From: Salinirubrum litoreum
Lineage (GTDB): Archaea; Halobacteriota; Halobacteria; Halobacteriales; Haloferacaceae
Assembly (NCBI RefSeq): GCF_020567425.1
Contig: NZ_JAJCVJ010000001.1
Location: 310,001-374,000 of the forward strand
Length of the DNA stretch: 64,000 nt
Reading direction: 5' to 3'
Below, piece after piece: positions 19,438 through 29,689 of the stretch. Below the pieces are notes generated by a model. That model did no database searches. It was given only the letters and a program-made list of their open reading frames with translations, and was not told the DNA's origin. How positions within the stretch are numbered: the stretch's first letter is position 1; each line of letters starts with the position of its first letter. A program made the position numbers and the translations under genes.

Positions 19438-20296
19438 GGTCGTCTTCCGCGTCCGCGTCGGTCTCGGTGGTCGTGTACGTCGGTCGCTCGACGTACTCGA
19501 TGGGATCTTCGACACCGACCTGCTGGAACGCCTGGAGTCGGTACGCACAGGAGTCGCAGGTGCCACACGCGGGCGCTTCGGCCCGGTAGCACGACCACGT
19601 GTGGTCGAAGGAGACGCCGAGTTCGACGCCGCGCGCTGCGATCTCGGTCTTCGTGCTGTCGACGAACGGGACCTCCAGCGAGATGTCCGTCGTCGGCTTC
19701 GTGCCGAGGTCGACCATCGTCTCGAACGCCTCGAAGAACTCCGGGCGGCAGTCGGGGTAGCCGGCGTAGTCCTCCGAGTGTGCGCCGACGAACACCGCGC
19801 CGCAGTCGTTCGCCTCGGCGTATGAGACCGCCATCGACAGCAGGTTCGCGTTCCGGAAGGGGACGTACGAGGTGGGGATCTCCTCGGCGTCCATGTCGGC
19901 GTCTTCGACCGCGATGGAGTCGTCCGTCAGACTCGACGCGCCGATCTGCTGGAGGTGACGCGTCTCGACGTGGAGGAAGTCGCGCGCGCCGAGGTCCTCG
20001 GCCAGTCGTCGGGCACACTCGTACTCCTTCCCCTCGGTCTGCTGGCCGTAGGAGGTGTGGACGACGTAGAGGTCGTACCCTCCTGCCACCGCCTCGTAGG
20101 CGGTCGTCGCGCTGTCCATCCCGCCCGAGAGGAGGACGACCGCGCGCTTCTCCGGGGCGTCGATCGGGTCGGGAACCCCGGTCTCGTGCGTCGTCTCCTC
20201 GACGGCCGCCCTCTCCTCGACCGTGGTCGTCTGCTCGCTGTTCGTCTCGGTGGCCTGTTCGTGTGTGTCGTCGTCGGGGTGCATCTCGTCTGTCAT
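19415..20296 (-). CDS. queC: 7-cyano-7-deazaguanine synthase
   Basis: 293 residues. It turns 7-carboxy-7-deazaguanine into preQ0 using ATP and ammonia; in archaea preQ0 is the precursor of archaeosine in tRNA. Seen: PP-loop LSGGMDSAT (57-64), TSYGQQTEGKE, PTSYVPFRNANLLSMA, and the zinc-binding cysteines CYRAEAPACGTCDSC. Residues 1-45 are an acidic low-complexity extension; a later start at residue 5 is possible. It is last in the queD-queE-queC operon, 34 bp after queE. A tandem repeat overlaps its 3' end. Confidence 0.96.
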   Translation of the reverse strand: MTDEMHPDDDTHEQATETNSEQTTTVEERAAVEETTHETGVPDPIDAPEKRAVVLLSGGMDSATTAYEAVAGGYDLYVVHTSYGQQTEGKEYECARRLAEDLGARDFLHVETRHLQQIGASSLTDDSIAVEDADMDAEEIPTSYVPFRNANLLSMAVSYAEANDCGAVFVGAHSEDYAGYPDCRPEFFEAFETMVDLGTKPTTDISLEVPFVDSTKTEIAARGVELGVSFDHTWSCYRAEAPACGTCDSCAYRLQAFQQVGVEDPIEYVERPTYTTTETDADAEDDPAPATTD

Positions 20297-20330
20297 CGTC
20301 TGCTCGGTCAGTGCTGTCGGGTCGGTCCGC

Positions 20331-21152
20331 TCAGGTCTCCGGTGCGTCGTTCCACAGGTCGACGTGGAGACGTGGCGTGTACCGGTAGCCGTGATCCAGT
20401 GCCAGTTCCGCGACTGCGTTCCGCGTCTCTGCCAGTTGCTCGCGTGTCTGCCCCTCCGGCATCAGGAGGATCGCCTCGTCCGGAATCGTCGTCTCGGCAC
20501 GGTCCCGCACGTCGGCCACCAGCGACTCGATCTCCGGCATGTCGGCCTCGCCGGTCACGACGAACTTGAACTGGCAGTCGAAGTCGTCGGCCAGCGTCGC
20601 CAACACGTCGCGGTCGATCCGACGCGCCTCGTGGCGGTCGGCCCAGTCGCCGCCGGTTCCGGGGTCGTCTCCGTCGGAGTCTCCGTCTCCGCCGGTCGGG
20701 TCGCGCTCCGGCGTCGGTGTCGAGGACGCCAGCTTCGGACTCACGCTGACGAGGTCGACCGGGGCGTCCGGGACGACGGTCCCGTTGGTCTCGACGGTCG
20801 TGTGGTAGCCTCGGTCTGCGAGTCGCCGAAGCAGGTCGAGACTGGCGTCGTGGATCAGTGGCTCGCCGCCGGTCAGCACGACGTGATCCGCGTCGCGGGA
20901 CTCGACCGCCGACAGAATCGCCTCGACCGTGCGCCACGCGCCGGTCGGTTCCCACGAGGTGTGGTAGGAGTCACAGAACCAGCACCGGAGGTTACAGCCC
21001 GACGTTCGAACGAAGGTGCTCGGTACGCCCGCCAGCGTTCCCTCGCCCTGCAGCGAGGTGAACAACTCGTTGATCGGGAGTGCGGGCCCATCGGCTCGTT
21101 CCGCCGACTCCGCTGCGAACACCGACTCGTCGACTTCGCTCGTGACTGGCAT
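20331..21152 (-). CDS. queE: 7-carboxy-7-deazaguanine synthase (radical SAM)
   Basis: 273 residues. It converts 6-carboxy-tetrahydropterin to 7-carboxy-7-deazaguanine. Seen: NELFTSLQGEGTLAGVPSTF and the QueE-type radical SAM cluster motif C53-x3-C57-x2-C60 (SGCNLRCWFC), VVLTGGEPLIH, TVETNGT. An insertion of about 35 residues rich in Gly, Asp and Pro (after PKLASS) is a haloarchaeal-style acidic loop. Middle gene of the preQ0 operon; it starts 5 bp after the queD stop. Confidence 0.96.
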   Translation of the reverse strand: MPVTSEVDESVFAAESAERADGPALPINELFTSLQGEGTLAGVPSTFVRTSGCNLRCWFCDSYHTSWEPTGAWRTVEAILSAVESRDADHVVLTGGEPLIHDASLDLLRRLADRGYHTTVETNGTVVPDAPVDLVSVSPKLASSTPTPERDPTGGDGDSDGDDPGTGGDWADRHEARRIDRDVLATLADDFDCQFKFVVTGEADMPEIESLVADVRDRAETTIPDEAILLMPEGQTREQLAETRNAVAELALDHGYRYTPRLHVDLWNDAPET

Positions 21153-21157
21153 CGCTG

Positions 21158-21619
21158 TCAGTAGCCGCCCGCACAGAGTTCGGTCGTCTCCGTCACCTGT
21201 ACCGCCACGTCCTCGACCGTCTCCGGCAGTCGCGCCAGGAGTTTCCGTTCCAAGACGAGACTCATCACCTCGGCGGTCGGCGGGTGATCCAGGACGACCA
21301 CCGCGTCGTCGTCACCGGCCTCGGCGAACGCCTCCACGAGTGGGTCGCCTGCCTCCAGCAGGAAGCGGTGATCCCACGCGTCGATCACGTCGGTCACCTC
21401 GCCCTTGTCGACGACCCACCCCTCCTCGGTGAGTTCGCCGACGATGCGGACCGACACCTCGTAGTTGTGACCGTGCGGGCGACTGCACTTCCCGTCGTGG
21501 TGCATGAGTCGGTGGCCCGCGCTGATCCGGATCGGCCGGTCACGCCCGACGTGGAGCGTCCGGGTCCCGGTGTCGGCCAGCACCGTCTCTCGGTCGGATT
21601 CCAGTACTCGTCCAGTCAT
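21158..21619 (-). CDS. queD: 6-carboxy-5,6,7,8-tetrahydropterin synthase
   Basis: 153 residues. It makes 6-carboxytetrahydropterin from dihydroneopterin triphosphate, the first committed step to preQ0. Zinc ligands His36 (SAGHRL), His49 and His51 (PHGHNY), catalytic Cys45 (GKCSRPHG), DKGEVTDVIDAWDHRFL and ETTELCAGGY are all visible. First gene of the operon; the ATG at 21617-21619 is the start. Confidence 0.96.
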   Translation of the reverse strand: MTGRVLESDRETVLADTGTRTLHVGRDRPIRISAGHRLMHHDGKCSRPHGHNYEVSVRIVGELTEEGWVVDKGEVTDVIDAWDHRFLLEAGDPLVEAFAEAGDDDAVVVLDHPPTAEVMSLVLERKLLARLPETVEDVAVQVTETTELCAGGY

Positions 21620-21719
21620 ACCCGGAGGTCACTCGGGTCGTACTTAAGCAGTCCGTTCCCTCGGCTGTCGTGGTTGATAACGACACACGTTCTTCACGGT
21701 CGGCGTCGTGTGTGAGACT

Positions 21720-21749
21720 ATGACACAGTTCGAGGTGAGCCGAGCGTGA
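21720..21749 (+). other. Possible nine-codon upstream ORF
   Basis: ATG at 21720 opens a nine-codon frame (MTQFEVSRA) ending in TGA at 21749, 22 bp before the amidohydrolase start. The 13-bp string CGAGGTGAGCCGA occurs inside it (21731-21743) and again at 21757-21769 as the ribosome-binding region of the next gene. It may be a leader peptide or simply a by-product of the duplication. Confidence 0.3.
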
Positions 21750-21771
21750 GTTCTCCCGAGGTGAGCCGACG

Positions 21772-22653
21772 GTGACGCTTCCGGCGGCGATCCAGTCGGC
21801 CGACGGACACCCGGTCGTGGACACCCACGCCCACCAGCCGACGGCCGAGTTTCTGGAGGACGCGGGCGGCGAGATGATGGCCGACGCCGCCAGCGAGTTC
21901 GGCACGTCGGTCGAGACGTGGGACTACGGAGAGATGATCGACGAGTACCACGCGGTCGGCATCGGCCGGGCGATTCTCTTGGGGTGGGACGCCGAGACGA
22001 ACACCGGCAACCCGCCGGTCCCGAACGACTACGTGGCGGAGGTCAGAGACGCACACCCGGACTTCTTCGTCGGCTTCGGTAGTGTCGATCCGTGGAAAGA
22101 CGACGCCGACGCCGAGGCCCGGCGCTGTGTCGAGGACCTCGACCTCTCCGGATTCAAGTTCCAACAGATCGCACAGGGGTTCGACCCCAGCGCCCCCGAA
22201 CACCGCGAACTGTTCGACACGATCGAGGACCTCGGCGTGCCGGTCGTCTTCCACGGCGGGAGTTCGACCCTCGGTGCCGGCACGCCCGGCGGACGCGGCC
22301 TGAAGCTGAAGTACGGCGATCCGATGCTGATCGACGACGTGGCCGCCGACCACCCCGAGATGCCGATCCTGCTCGCGCACCCGGCGTTCCCGTGGGAGAA
22401 GGAACAACTGGCGATCTGTCGGCAGAAGGGGAACGTCTACATGGACCTCTCGGGGTGGCTCCCGCGCTACATCGACGAGCAGGTCCTGCACTACGCCGGC
22501 ACCGTCCTGCGTGACAAGGTGATGTTCGGCACCGACTACCCGATGATCCGGCCGGAGCGCTGGCTCGAAGATTTCGCAGAGCAGACCGACTACGACGAGG
22601 CGACCCAGCGAAAGTTGCTGTGGGAGAACGCCGAGGCGTTTCTGGGCTTGTAG
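21772..22653 (+). CDS. Amidohydrolase family 2 metal-dependent hydrolase
   Basis: 293 residues. Seen: HPVVDTHAHQP (metal-binding HxH), GFGSVDPWKDD, DLSGFKFQQIAQGFDP, GVPVVFHGGSS, ILLAHPAFPWEKEQL, GNVYMDLSGW and FGTDYPMIRPE with the late metal-ligand Asp. This is the ACMSD/2-pyrone-type amidohydrolase fold; the substrate is not identifiable. The start is GTG at 21772, chosen because GAGGTGAG sits about 7 nt upstream and no in-frame ATG is available. The next genes on the opposite strand are fatty-acid enzymes. Confidence 0.9.
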   Translation: MTLPAAIQSADGHPVVDTHAHQPTAEFLEDAGGEMMADAASEFGTSVETWDYGEMIDEYHAVGIGRAILLGWDAETNTGNPPVPNDYVAEVRDAHPDFFVGFGSVDPWKDDADAEARRCVEDLDLSGFKFQQIAQGFDPSAPEHRELFDTIEDLGVPVVFHGGSSTLGAGTPGGRGLKLKYGDPMLIDDVAADHPEMPILLAHPAFPWEKEQLAICRQKGNVYMDLSGWLPRYIDEQVLHYAGTVLRDKVMFGTDYPMIRPERWLEDFAEQTDYDEATQRKLLWENAEAFLGL

Positions 22654-22704
22654 CCTGCCCGGGTTTCGCCTGCTCGGTCGTCCTCCGATCACGACCGACC
22701 GGTC

Positions 22705-23466
22705 TCAGAACTCGGGGTCGCGCTTCTCCAGAAACGCCGCCACGCCCTCCTCGTGTTCCGGCGTCCCGTAGGCCTGCGACTGGAGCATCGCCTCGTAGTC
22801 CAGCGCCTCGTCCCACTGCCGCGTGACGTTGCCGTGGAGCGCCTGTTTGATCAGCCCGAGTGTCCGTGTCGGCCGGGCGCACAGGGTATCGAGCAGATCC
22901 TCGACCGCCGAGTCGAGGTCCTCGTCCGGCACGCAGTCGTTGATCAGTCCCATCGACTCGGCGTCCTCGGCGTCGATCAATTTCCCGGTCATCGCCAGTT
23001 CCTTCGCGGTGCGCAGGCCGACCAACTGCGGCAGGAGGAAGGTCCCGCCGGTGTCTGGGACGAGTCCGACCTCGACGAAGGCCGCGCCGAACCGCGCCGA
23101 CTCGCAAGCGACCGCGAAGTCCGACACCGCGACGAGTGCCATCCCGGCCCCCACGGCATCGCCGTTCACCCTCGCCACGACCGGCACCGACGACTCGATG
23201 GCGGCCTCTGCCACGCGGCCGAAACTGTCCCGCATCGACTCGTACGACTCGCGGGCGGTCTCCTCGCGGTCGGCCATCGCCTGCACGTCCCCGCCGGCGG
23301 AGAAGGCGCGTCCCTCGCCGGTGAGGACGAGTGCGTCCAGTTCGTCCGGGTCGGCGCGTTCGATCTCGTCGGCGAGGTCGCGGGCGATCTGGTGGCTCAT
23401 CGCGTTCATCGCGTCCGGGCGGTCGAAGGTGATCGTGCGGACGCCCGCGTCGTCGGTGAGCTTCAT
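22705..23466 (-). CDS. Enoyl-CoA hydratase/isomerase family protein
   Basis: 253 residues from the ATG at 23464-23466 (MKLTDDAGVRTITFDRPDAMNAM). Crotonase fold: GRAFSAGGDVQAM (first oxyanion-hole region), VVARVNGDAVGAGMALVAVSDFAVACESARFG (second), VGLVPDTGGTFLLPQLVG, and C-terminal AYGTPEHEEGVAAFLEKRDPEF. The paaG/enoyl-CoA hydratase position of one catalytic Glu is Asp here (LVPDTGG), as in many paralogues, so isomerase or hydratase activity is open. It follows the acyl-CoA dehydrogenase by 74 bp. Confidence 0.93.
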   Translation of the reverse strand: MKLTDDAGVRTITFDRPDAMNAMSHQIARDLADEIERADPDELDALVLTGEGRAFSAGGDVQAMADREETARESYESMRDSFGRVAEAAIESSVPVVARVNGDAVGAGMALVAVSDFAVACESARFGAAFVEVGLVPDTGGTFLLPQLVGLRTAKELAMTGKLIDAEDAESMGLINDCVPDEDLDSAVEDLLDTLCARPTRTLGLIKQALHGNVTRQWDEALDYEAMLQSQAYGTPEHEEGVAAFLEKRDPEF

Positions 23467-23540
23467 ACCGGCCGTCGGTGCGCCGGTGGCAAAAGTGCGT
23501 GTGGCCCGGGGCGGTGAGTGGCCGTCCCGACTCGTTCGCG

Positions 23541-24680
<1,140 letters not shown>

Positions 24681-24758
24681 AGGCAACTCTTGCGAGAGCC
24701 CGGTGATAAACTCAGCGAACGACCGTGAGGATTCTACGGAGTCGGTCGTCGGACCGCC

Positions 24759-25916
24759 TCAGTGGTACGCTTCCGGTTCCTCGGCGTCCTCGAGCGACCG
24801 GTTGTGAAGTCCCGCCCCGGTGTCGGCGTCGAAGACGTGGATGGCCGACTCCGGGATGCGTGCGACGACCGGTTGCCCGCCCTCGACCTGCCGCAGGCCG
24901 CCGACAGTGGCGACGAACGTCTCGTCGTCGTCCGCCGAGAACGTCAGGTAGACGTTGTTCTCGTTGCCCATCGGTTCGACCACGTCGACGACCGTCTCGA
25001 AGTCGTGGTCGCCGGCGGCGTCCTCGACGAGTTCGATGTCTTCCGGCCGGATACCGAGTTCGATGCGGTCCGACTCGCCCACCTTCTCCCGCACCGCCGA
25101 TGAGAGTGGGTACGCGAACTTCCCCTCGCCGCCGGCGGGTGCGTGGACGAGGCGGTCGCCCTGCACCTCCATCTCGAAGAAGTTCATCGAGGGTTCGCCG
25201 ATGAAGCCCGCGACGAACCGGTTGGCGGGGCGGTGGTACGCCTCCAGCGGCGTGGCGACCTGCTGGAGTTCTCCGCCGTCGAGGATGGCGATGCGGTCGC
25301 CCATCGTCATCGCCTCGGTCTGGTCGTGCGTGACGTACACGGTCGTCGTGTCCAGATCCTCCTGCAGACGCTGGAGTTCGGTCCGCATCTCCGCCCGCAA
25401 CTTCGCATCGAGATTCGACAGCGGTTCGTCCATCAGGAACACCTCGGGGTCGCGGACGATGGCCCGGCCCAGCGCGACACGCTGTTGCTGACCGCCGGAC
25501 AGCTCTGCCGGCTTTCGATCCAGCAGGCTCTCGATGCCGAGCATCGCGGCCGTGTCCTCGACGATGGTCCGGATGCGCTCGTCGGCCATGTCGGTGGACT
25601 CCTCCAGTCCGAACGACATGTTCTGCCGGACCGTCATGTGCGGGTAGAGCGCGTACGACTGGAACACCATGGCGATGTTCCGGTCTTTCGGCGGCTTGCC
25701 CGCGAGAGAGCCACCGCCGAGGCGGATGTCGCCACGGGTTATCGTCTCCAACCCCGCGATCATGCGCAGGGTCGTGGACTTCCCACACCCGGAGGGCCCG
25801 ACGAGGACGAGGAACTCGCCGTCGTCGATGTCGATGTTCGCGTCGTCTACCGCGACGATGGTGCCGCTGTCGTCTTGGAACTCTTTGGTTACGTTGTCGA
25901 GTACGAGATCAGCCAT
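24759..25916 (-). CDS. Sugar ABC transporter ATP-binding protein
   Basis: 385 residues, MalK/UgpC/MsmK class. Walker A GPSGCGKST (39-47), Q-loop VFQSYALYPHMTV, signature LSGGQQQRVALGRA, Walker B VFLMDEPLSNLDAKLR, H-loop VTHDQTEA, then a C-terminal TOBE/OB regulatory domain (RIELGIRPEDIEL). It energises uptake through the two permeases just upstream. It is last in the operon, separated from the second permease by about 150 bp that hold a 30-bp tandem repeat. Confidence 0.96.
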   Translation of the reverse strand: MADLVLDNVTKEFQDDSGTIVAVDDANIDIDDGEFLVLVGPSGCGKSTTLRMIAGLETITRGDIRLGGGSLAGKPPKDRNIAMVFQSYALYPHMTVRQNMSFGLEESTDMADERIRTIVEDTAAMLGIESLLDRKPAELSGGQQQRVALGRAIVRDPEVFLMDEPLSNLDAKLRAEMRTELQRLQEDLDTTTVYVTHDQTEAMTMGDRIAILDGGELQQVATPLEAYHRPANRFVAGFIGEPSMNFFEMEVQGDRLVHAPAGGEGKFAYPLSSAVREKVGESDRIELGIRPEDIELVEDAAGDHDFETVVDVVEPMGNENNVYLTFSADDDETFVATVGGLRQVEGGQPVVARIPESAIHVFDADTGAGLHNRSLEDAEEPEAYH

Positions 25917-25965
25917 GGTGTGTCTCCGTGGACCGTATTCCTAGTGTGTCGGTCGGGTCGTAATC

Positions 25966-26080
25966 GGTGGCGCTCACGCCGCCACCCCCTGTTCCGGTGG
26001 CGCTCACGCCGCCACCCCCTGTTCCGGTGGCGCTCACGCCGCCACCCCCTGTTCCGGTGGCGCTCACGCCGCCACCCCCT
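25966..26080. repeat. 30-bp tandem repeat, nearly four copies, covering an ABC permease stop
   Basis: Unit starting GGTGGCGCTCACGCCGCCAC repeats at 25966, 25996, 26026 and 26056 (the last is 25 bp of the unit). The fourth copy carries the permease stop codon (26064-26066) and its last codons; the other three are non-coding copies downstream. The copies are identical, so the array is young. On the minus strand each unit reads GTGGCGGCGTGAGCG. Confidence 0.95.
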
Positions 26081-26984
26081 CTGCGAACTGCTCGCCGAAC
26101 AGGACGTAGACGATGATCGTCGGCAGTGCCGTCACCAGCGCACCGGCCATCTTGATCGTGAAGTCGGTCACGACGCCACTTCCCAACTGGACGAGTGCCA
26201 GCGTCACGGGCGCGGCAGAGCCGGACCCGCTGGGGATGATGATCAGCGCGAACAGCAGGTCGTTCCAGACCTGCGTGAACTGGTAGATCAGCGTCACCGC
26301 GAACATCGGCACCGACAGCGGCAGGATCACCTTCCGGTAGATGCTGGCGACCGACGCCCCGTCGAGCCGTGCGGCCTCGACGATCTCGTCCGAGATGTCC
26401 TTGTAGTACGACCGGAACAGCAGGGTACAGATCGGCACCCCGTACGCGGTGTGGGTGACGATGAGCGCCAGCAGGTGGCCGTGGTACTCCTGTAAGAACG
26501 GGACGGCCGCCCAGACGGGCGCACCGATCTCGTACAACGGGAACATCTGCCCCCAGAACTCCGACAGCGGGACCAGCACCGCCTGATACGGGATGAAGAT
26601 CCCCGCGATGAACAGGACGTAGACGCCGACCTGTCCCTTCCAGTCGACCTTCGTCAGGCCGTAGGCGGCGAGACTCCCGAGCGTCGCCGAGAGGATGGTC
26701 GCCGGAATCGTGAGGATGAGGCTGTTCACCAGTCCCGCCTGCAGCAGCGAGAACGCCTCGGCCCACTTCGCCAGCGTGAGTCCGTCGAGTCCGGGCGGGA
26801 CGTACGGCGCGGTCTCGTTGAACGCGGCGGTCGTCTTCAGCGACGTGACCAGCCCCGCCTCGATCGGCGAGAGGTAGAAGGCGAGTAACCCGACGAGCAC
26901 GGCGTACAGCCCGACTCGGCGGAGACTCACCTCCGTCACCTGATCCGTGATCGACCGACTCGCGTCTGCGGTACGCCCACTCAT
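26064..26984 (-). CDS. Sugar ABC transporter permease, MalG-type
   Basis: 306 residues with six predicted membrane helices (first LYAVLVGLLAFYLSPI). The EAA loop that docks the ATPase is EAARLDGASVASIYRKVILPLSVP. Such permeases pair with a MalF-type partner to import sugars. The start ATG overlaps the stop of the upstream permease (ATGA, 26981-26984), typical translational coupling. The 3' end lies in a 30-bp tandem repeat. Confidence 0.95.
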   Translation of the reverse strand: MSGRTADASRSITDQVTEVSLRRVGLYAVLVGLLAFYLSPIEAGLVTSLKTTAAFNETAPYVPPGLDGLTLAKWAEAFSLLQAGLVNSLILTIPATILSATLGSLAAYGLTKVDWKGQVGVYVLFIAGIFIPYQAVLVPLSEFWGQMFPLYEIGAPVWAAVPFLQEYHGHLLALIVTHTAYGVPICTLLFRSYYKDISDEIVEAARLDGASVASIYRKVILPLSVPMFAVTLIYQFTQVWNDLLFALIIIPSGSGSAAPVTLALVQLGSGVVTDFTIKMAGALVTALPTIIVYVLFGEQFAEGVAA

Positions 26985-28057
26985 AGTTCACCCTGTCTGT
27001 ACTGCATGGTCAGATACGGTGCCACGACCGCGAGTGCCATCAGGAACAGCATGATGGCGATTGCAGAGCCGTACGCCCACTCGCCGCGGTTGAACGCCTC
27101 GCGAACCATCTTGGTGGCGAGGATGTCCGATCCGCTCGGGGGCTGGTAGCCGCCCGCGAGCGAGTAGAGGAAGTCGAACGCCTTCAGCGCGAACACCATC
27201 AACACGACCATCGCCGAGATGGTCGCGGACTTCAGTTGCGGGACGATGACGCGCCAGTACATCCGGACCGTGCTCGCGCCGTCCACGCGAGCGGCCTCGA
27301 ACTGCGCGCTCGGAATCGCCCGGAGCGCGGCGAGGTAGACGACCATCGCGTAGCCGGAGAACTGCCAGACCAGCGCGATGATGACCGCGGTCAACACGAA
27401 CTGCGGGTCGCCGATCCACTGCGGCGGATTGGCGACGCCGACCGACCGGAGCAGCGTGTTGACCATCCCGTTGTCGAAGTTGTACATCCACAGCCAGAAC
27501 TGGGCCGTCACGACGAACGACAGGCTCATCGGGAGCAGGTAGATGGTCCGGAACGTGTTCTCGAACCGGATGCCCTGATCCACGAGGATGGCCAACAGGA
27601 GGCCGACCACCAGACAGACCAGCGTGAACGCCACCAGCAGGACGAACGTGTTCTGTGCGGCGTTGATGAACCCCGGATCCGAGAACGCCTGTGCGTAGTT
27701 CTGTAAGTCGAGGTTCGAGTAGTCCGGGTCCGTGAAGCCGGACATGTCCGTCAGCGAGATGAGCAGGTTCCAGCCGATGGCTCCGTAGACGAAAAAGCCC
27801 ATCAGCAGGAACGGCGGGAGCCAGAAGGGCAGCGACCCGAGGAAGTCACTCCGGCGAAGCCGCGACAGCATCGAGTCCTCGCCGTCACCTGCGGTCGCCG
27901 GCCCAGCGGCGGCTTCGACGCCGCCGTCGGGAACTGGCTCGCCGACGTCGGTGACGGTCGTGTCCGTCGGGCCGTCGTCCGCCTGGTCGAGACCCGCCGT
28001 GGCGTCCCCACCGTCGTCCGTGAACAGCCGTTTCACCCCTCGCAGTAGCGAGCGCAT
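26981..28057 (-). CDS. Sugar ABC transporter permease, MalF-type
   Basis: 358 residues. An acidic cytoplasmic N-terminus of about 75 residues precedes six membrane helices (LPFWLPPFLLMGFFVYGAIGW first). The EAA loop is EAARVDGASTVRMYWRVIVPQLKS. It starts 3 bp after the binding-protein stop and overlaps the next permease by 4 bp. Confidence 0.95.
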   Translation of the reverse strand: MRSLLRGVKRLFTDDGGDATAGLDQADDGPTDTTVTDVGEPVPDGGVEAAAGPATAGDGEDSMLSRLRRSDFLGSLPFWLPPFLLMGFFVYGAIGWNLLISLTDMSGFTDPDYSNLDLQNYAQAFSDPGFINAAQNTFVLLVAFTLVCLVVGLLLAILVDQGIRFENTFRTIYLLPMSLSFVVTAQFWLWMYNFDNGMVNTLLRSVGVANPPQWIGDPQFVLTAVIIALVWQFSGYAMVVYLAALRAIPSAQFEAARVDGASTVRMYWRVIVPQLKSATISAMVVLMVFALKAFDFLYSLAGGYQPPSGSDILATKMVREAFNRGEWAYGSAIAIMLFLMALAVVAPYLTMQYRQGEL

Positions 28058-28060
28058 CCC

Positions 28061-29440
28061 TTACTCGAAGACCTGGACGAAGCCGTCGGCGGCCGCGTCC
28101 GGGTTCAGGTTGGCCGTGAAGTCCGAGACGACCGACTTCAGGTCGCTCAGCATGCCGGGCTTGACACCCAGGCCGTGGGTGACCGACGGGGGCTGGGCGT
28201 CGGAGTTCGAGAAGTCGTCCATCTGCTTCGAGAGGAACGGCCCGAACTCGTCGGAAGACACGTCTGAACGGGGCGGAATCGACCCCTTGTTCTTGTTGAA
28301 CCGGATCTGGGCGTCCTTCGTCCCGCAGTAGGTGAGGAACTTCTTGGTCGCCTCCGGCGAGGGGTTGCCGTCCCCGCCGTTCGTCCCGTAGGGGAAGGAG
28401 TCCATGTTGAGCGCGTAGAGTCCGGAGGTGCCGGGGAACGGGATGTGGCCCCAGTCGTCGTCGTAGTTGAACTCGTCGTTGCCACGGTAGGCACCGGCGG
28501 CCCAGTCGCCCTGGTGGATGAAGGCGGCCTCGCCGTTCATCACCTTGCTGTTGCCCTCAGTCCAGGAGATGGTCGCGGCGTCGGAGTTGAAGTAGTCCGC
28601 GTAGTTGGCGACGGTCTCGAAGGCGTTCTTGATGTCGTCGCGGTTGGCGTCGCCGTTCAGGAAGTCCATGTACGCCGAGGAGCCGTGCTGGCCCATGAAG
28701 ACGGCCGCCCACAACTGGAGGGTCGTCCACGGAGCCTTCGTCGACTGGGCCATCCCGACCGCCTCGGTGTTGTCGCCGACCGCCGACATCGCGTCGATGA
28801 GGTCGTCCGGCGAGGAGAGGCTCTCAACGTCGATGCTGGACTCCTCGACGAGACTCTTGTTGTAGAAGAGGTTGTTGAGTCGGTGGATGTTGATCGGGAC
28901 GGTGACGTAGGTGCCGTCAGGGCGCGCCGCCCGTTTCGGGCCTTCGAGGTAGGCCTCCTTCATGTTGTTCTGACTCCACACGTCCTCCTCGATGTCACCG
29001 AGCAGACTCGCCTCGGTGAACTGGAGCAGGTTCGCGCCCGGCCAGTCCTGCCACGTCCCCGGCAGGTTCTGGTTGCGAGCACGCTTCTTGATGACGGAGT
29101 TGAGGTTCTTGTTCGCGCCGCCGGAGACCGGTTGAACGTCGAACTCCACGTCCGGGTACTCCTCTCGGAACCCCTCGATCAGCGCGGAGAAGGCGGCCTT
29201 CCCGTCGCCGCCACCCCAGGCGTGCTGGACTTCGAGCGAGTTCATCGACGAGGACGACTCCGAGTCGGAGTCGCCGCCGTCGTCCATCCCGGAGTCGGAG
29301 TCGTCGCCGGAACTCGTCTCGCCGTCCGAACCGCCGCCACCGCCGCCGAGACAGCCACTCAGCGCGGTCATCCCGACCGCGCTCGTGACGCCCGCCGCCG
29401 TGAGATACGTCCGCCGTGTAACGTTTTCGTCTTCTGTCAT
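28061..29440 (-). CDS. Sugar ABC transporter substrate-binding lipoprotein
   Basis: 459 residues. Tat-type signal RRTYLTAAGVTSAVGMTAL and lipobox SGC (about residue 30), then a Gly/Ser/Asp linker (GGGGGSDGETSSGDDSDSG) and a family 1 solute-binding domain (HAWGGGDGKAAFSALIEGFREEYPDV, LYALNMDSFPYG). It captures sugar outside the cell for the permeases that follow. The exact sugar is unknown; the sequence recalls the haloarchaeal Tsg-type sugar systems. First gene of the operon. Confidence 0.94.
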   Translation of the reverse strand: MTEDENVTRRTYLTAAGVTSAVGMTALSGCLGGGGGGSDGETSSGDDSDSGMDDGGDSDSESSSSMNSLEVQHAWGGGDGKAAFSALIEGFREEYPDVEFDVQPVSGGANKNLNSVIKKRARNQNLPGTWQDWPGANLLQFTEASLLGDIEEDVWSQNNMKEAYLEGPKRAARPDGTYVTVPINIHRLNNLFYNKSLVEESSIDVESLSSPDDLIDAMSAVGDNTEAVGMAQSTKAPWTTLQLWAAVFMGQHGSSAYMDFLNGDANRDDIKNAFETVANYADYFNSDAATISWTEGNSKVMNGEAAFIHQGDWAAGAYRGNDEFNYDDDWGHIPFPGTSGLYALNMDSFPYGTNGGDGNPSPEATKKFLTYCGTKDAQIRFNKNKGSIPPRSDVSSDEFGPFLSKQMDDFSNSDAQPPSVTHGLGVKPGMLSDLKSVVSDFTANLNPDAAADGFVQVFE

Positions 29441-29689
29441 GGTTGATCGTCCGTGTGAGAGACGTGCTCGATGTTACTGAGGGTTCGAGACTTAAGGCTT
29501 TCCGTAATTGACCAGAAATAGAGTGAAAATTTTTGTGTCGAGTATGAAGAATTGGCAGACGTAGCGGTGGTACACGTGTTCTGAAATTGTTATTCACAGT
29601 TCGACACGACGCGGTCGGTGGGGGAACGACGTGTCGGTTCCGAACCGATCCAGTGGGTTTTAGACCGCCAGCGACCGTCACCGACGATC

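Noticed and set aside
29441-29600. TrmB-like TACT-N3-AGTA operator for the sugar ABC operon
   Set aside because: A TACT is present, but the matching AGTA half is not at the right spacing.
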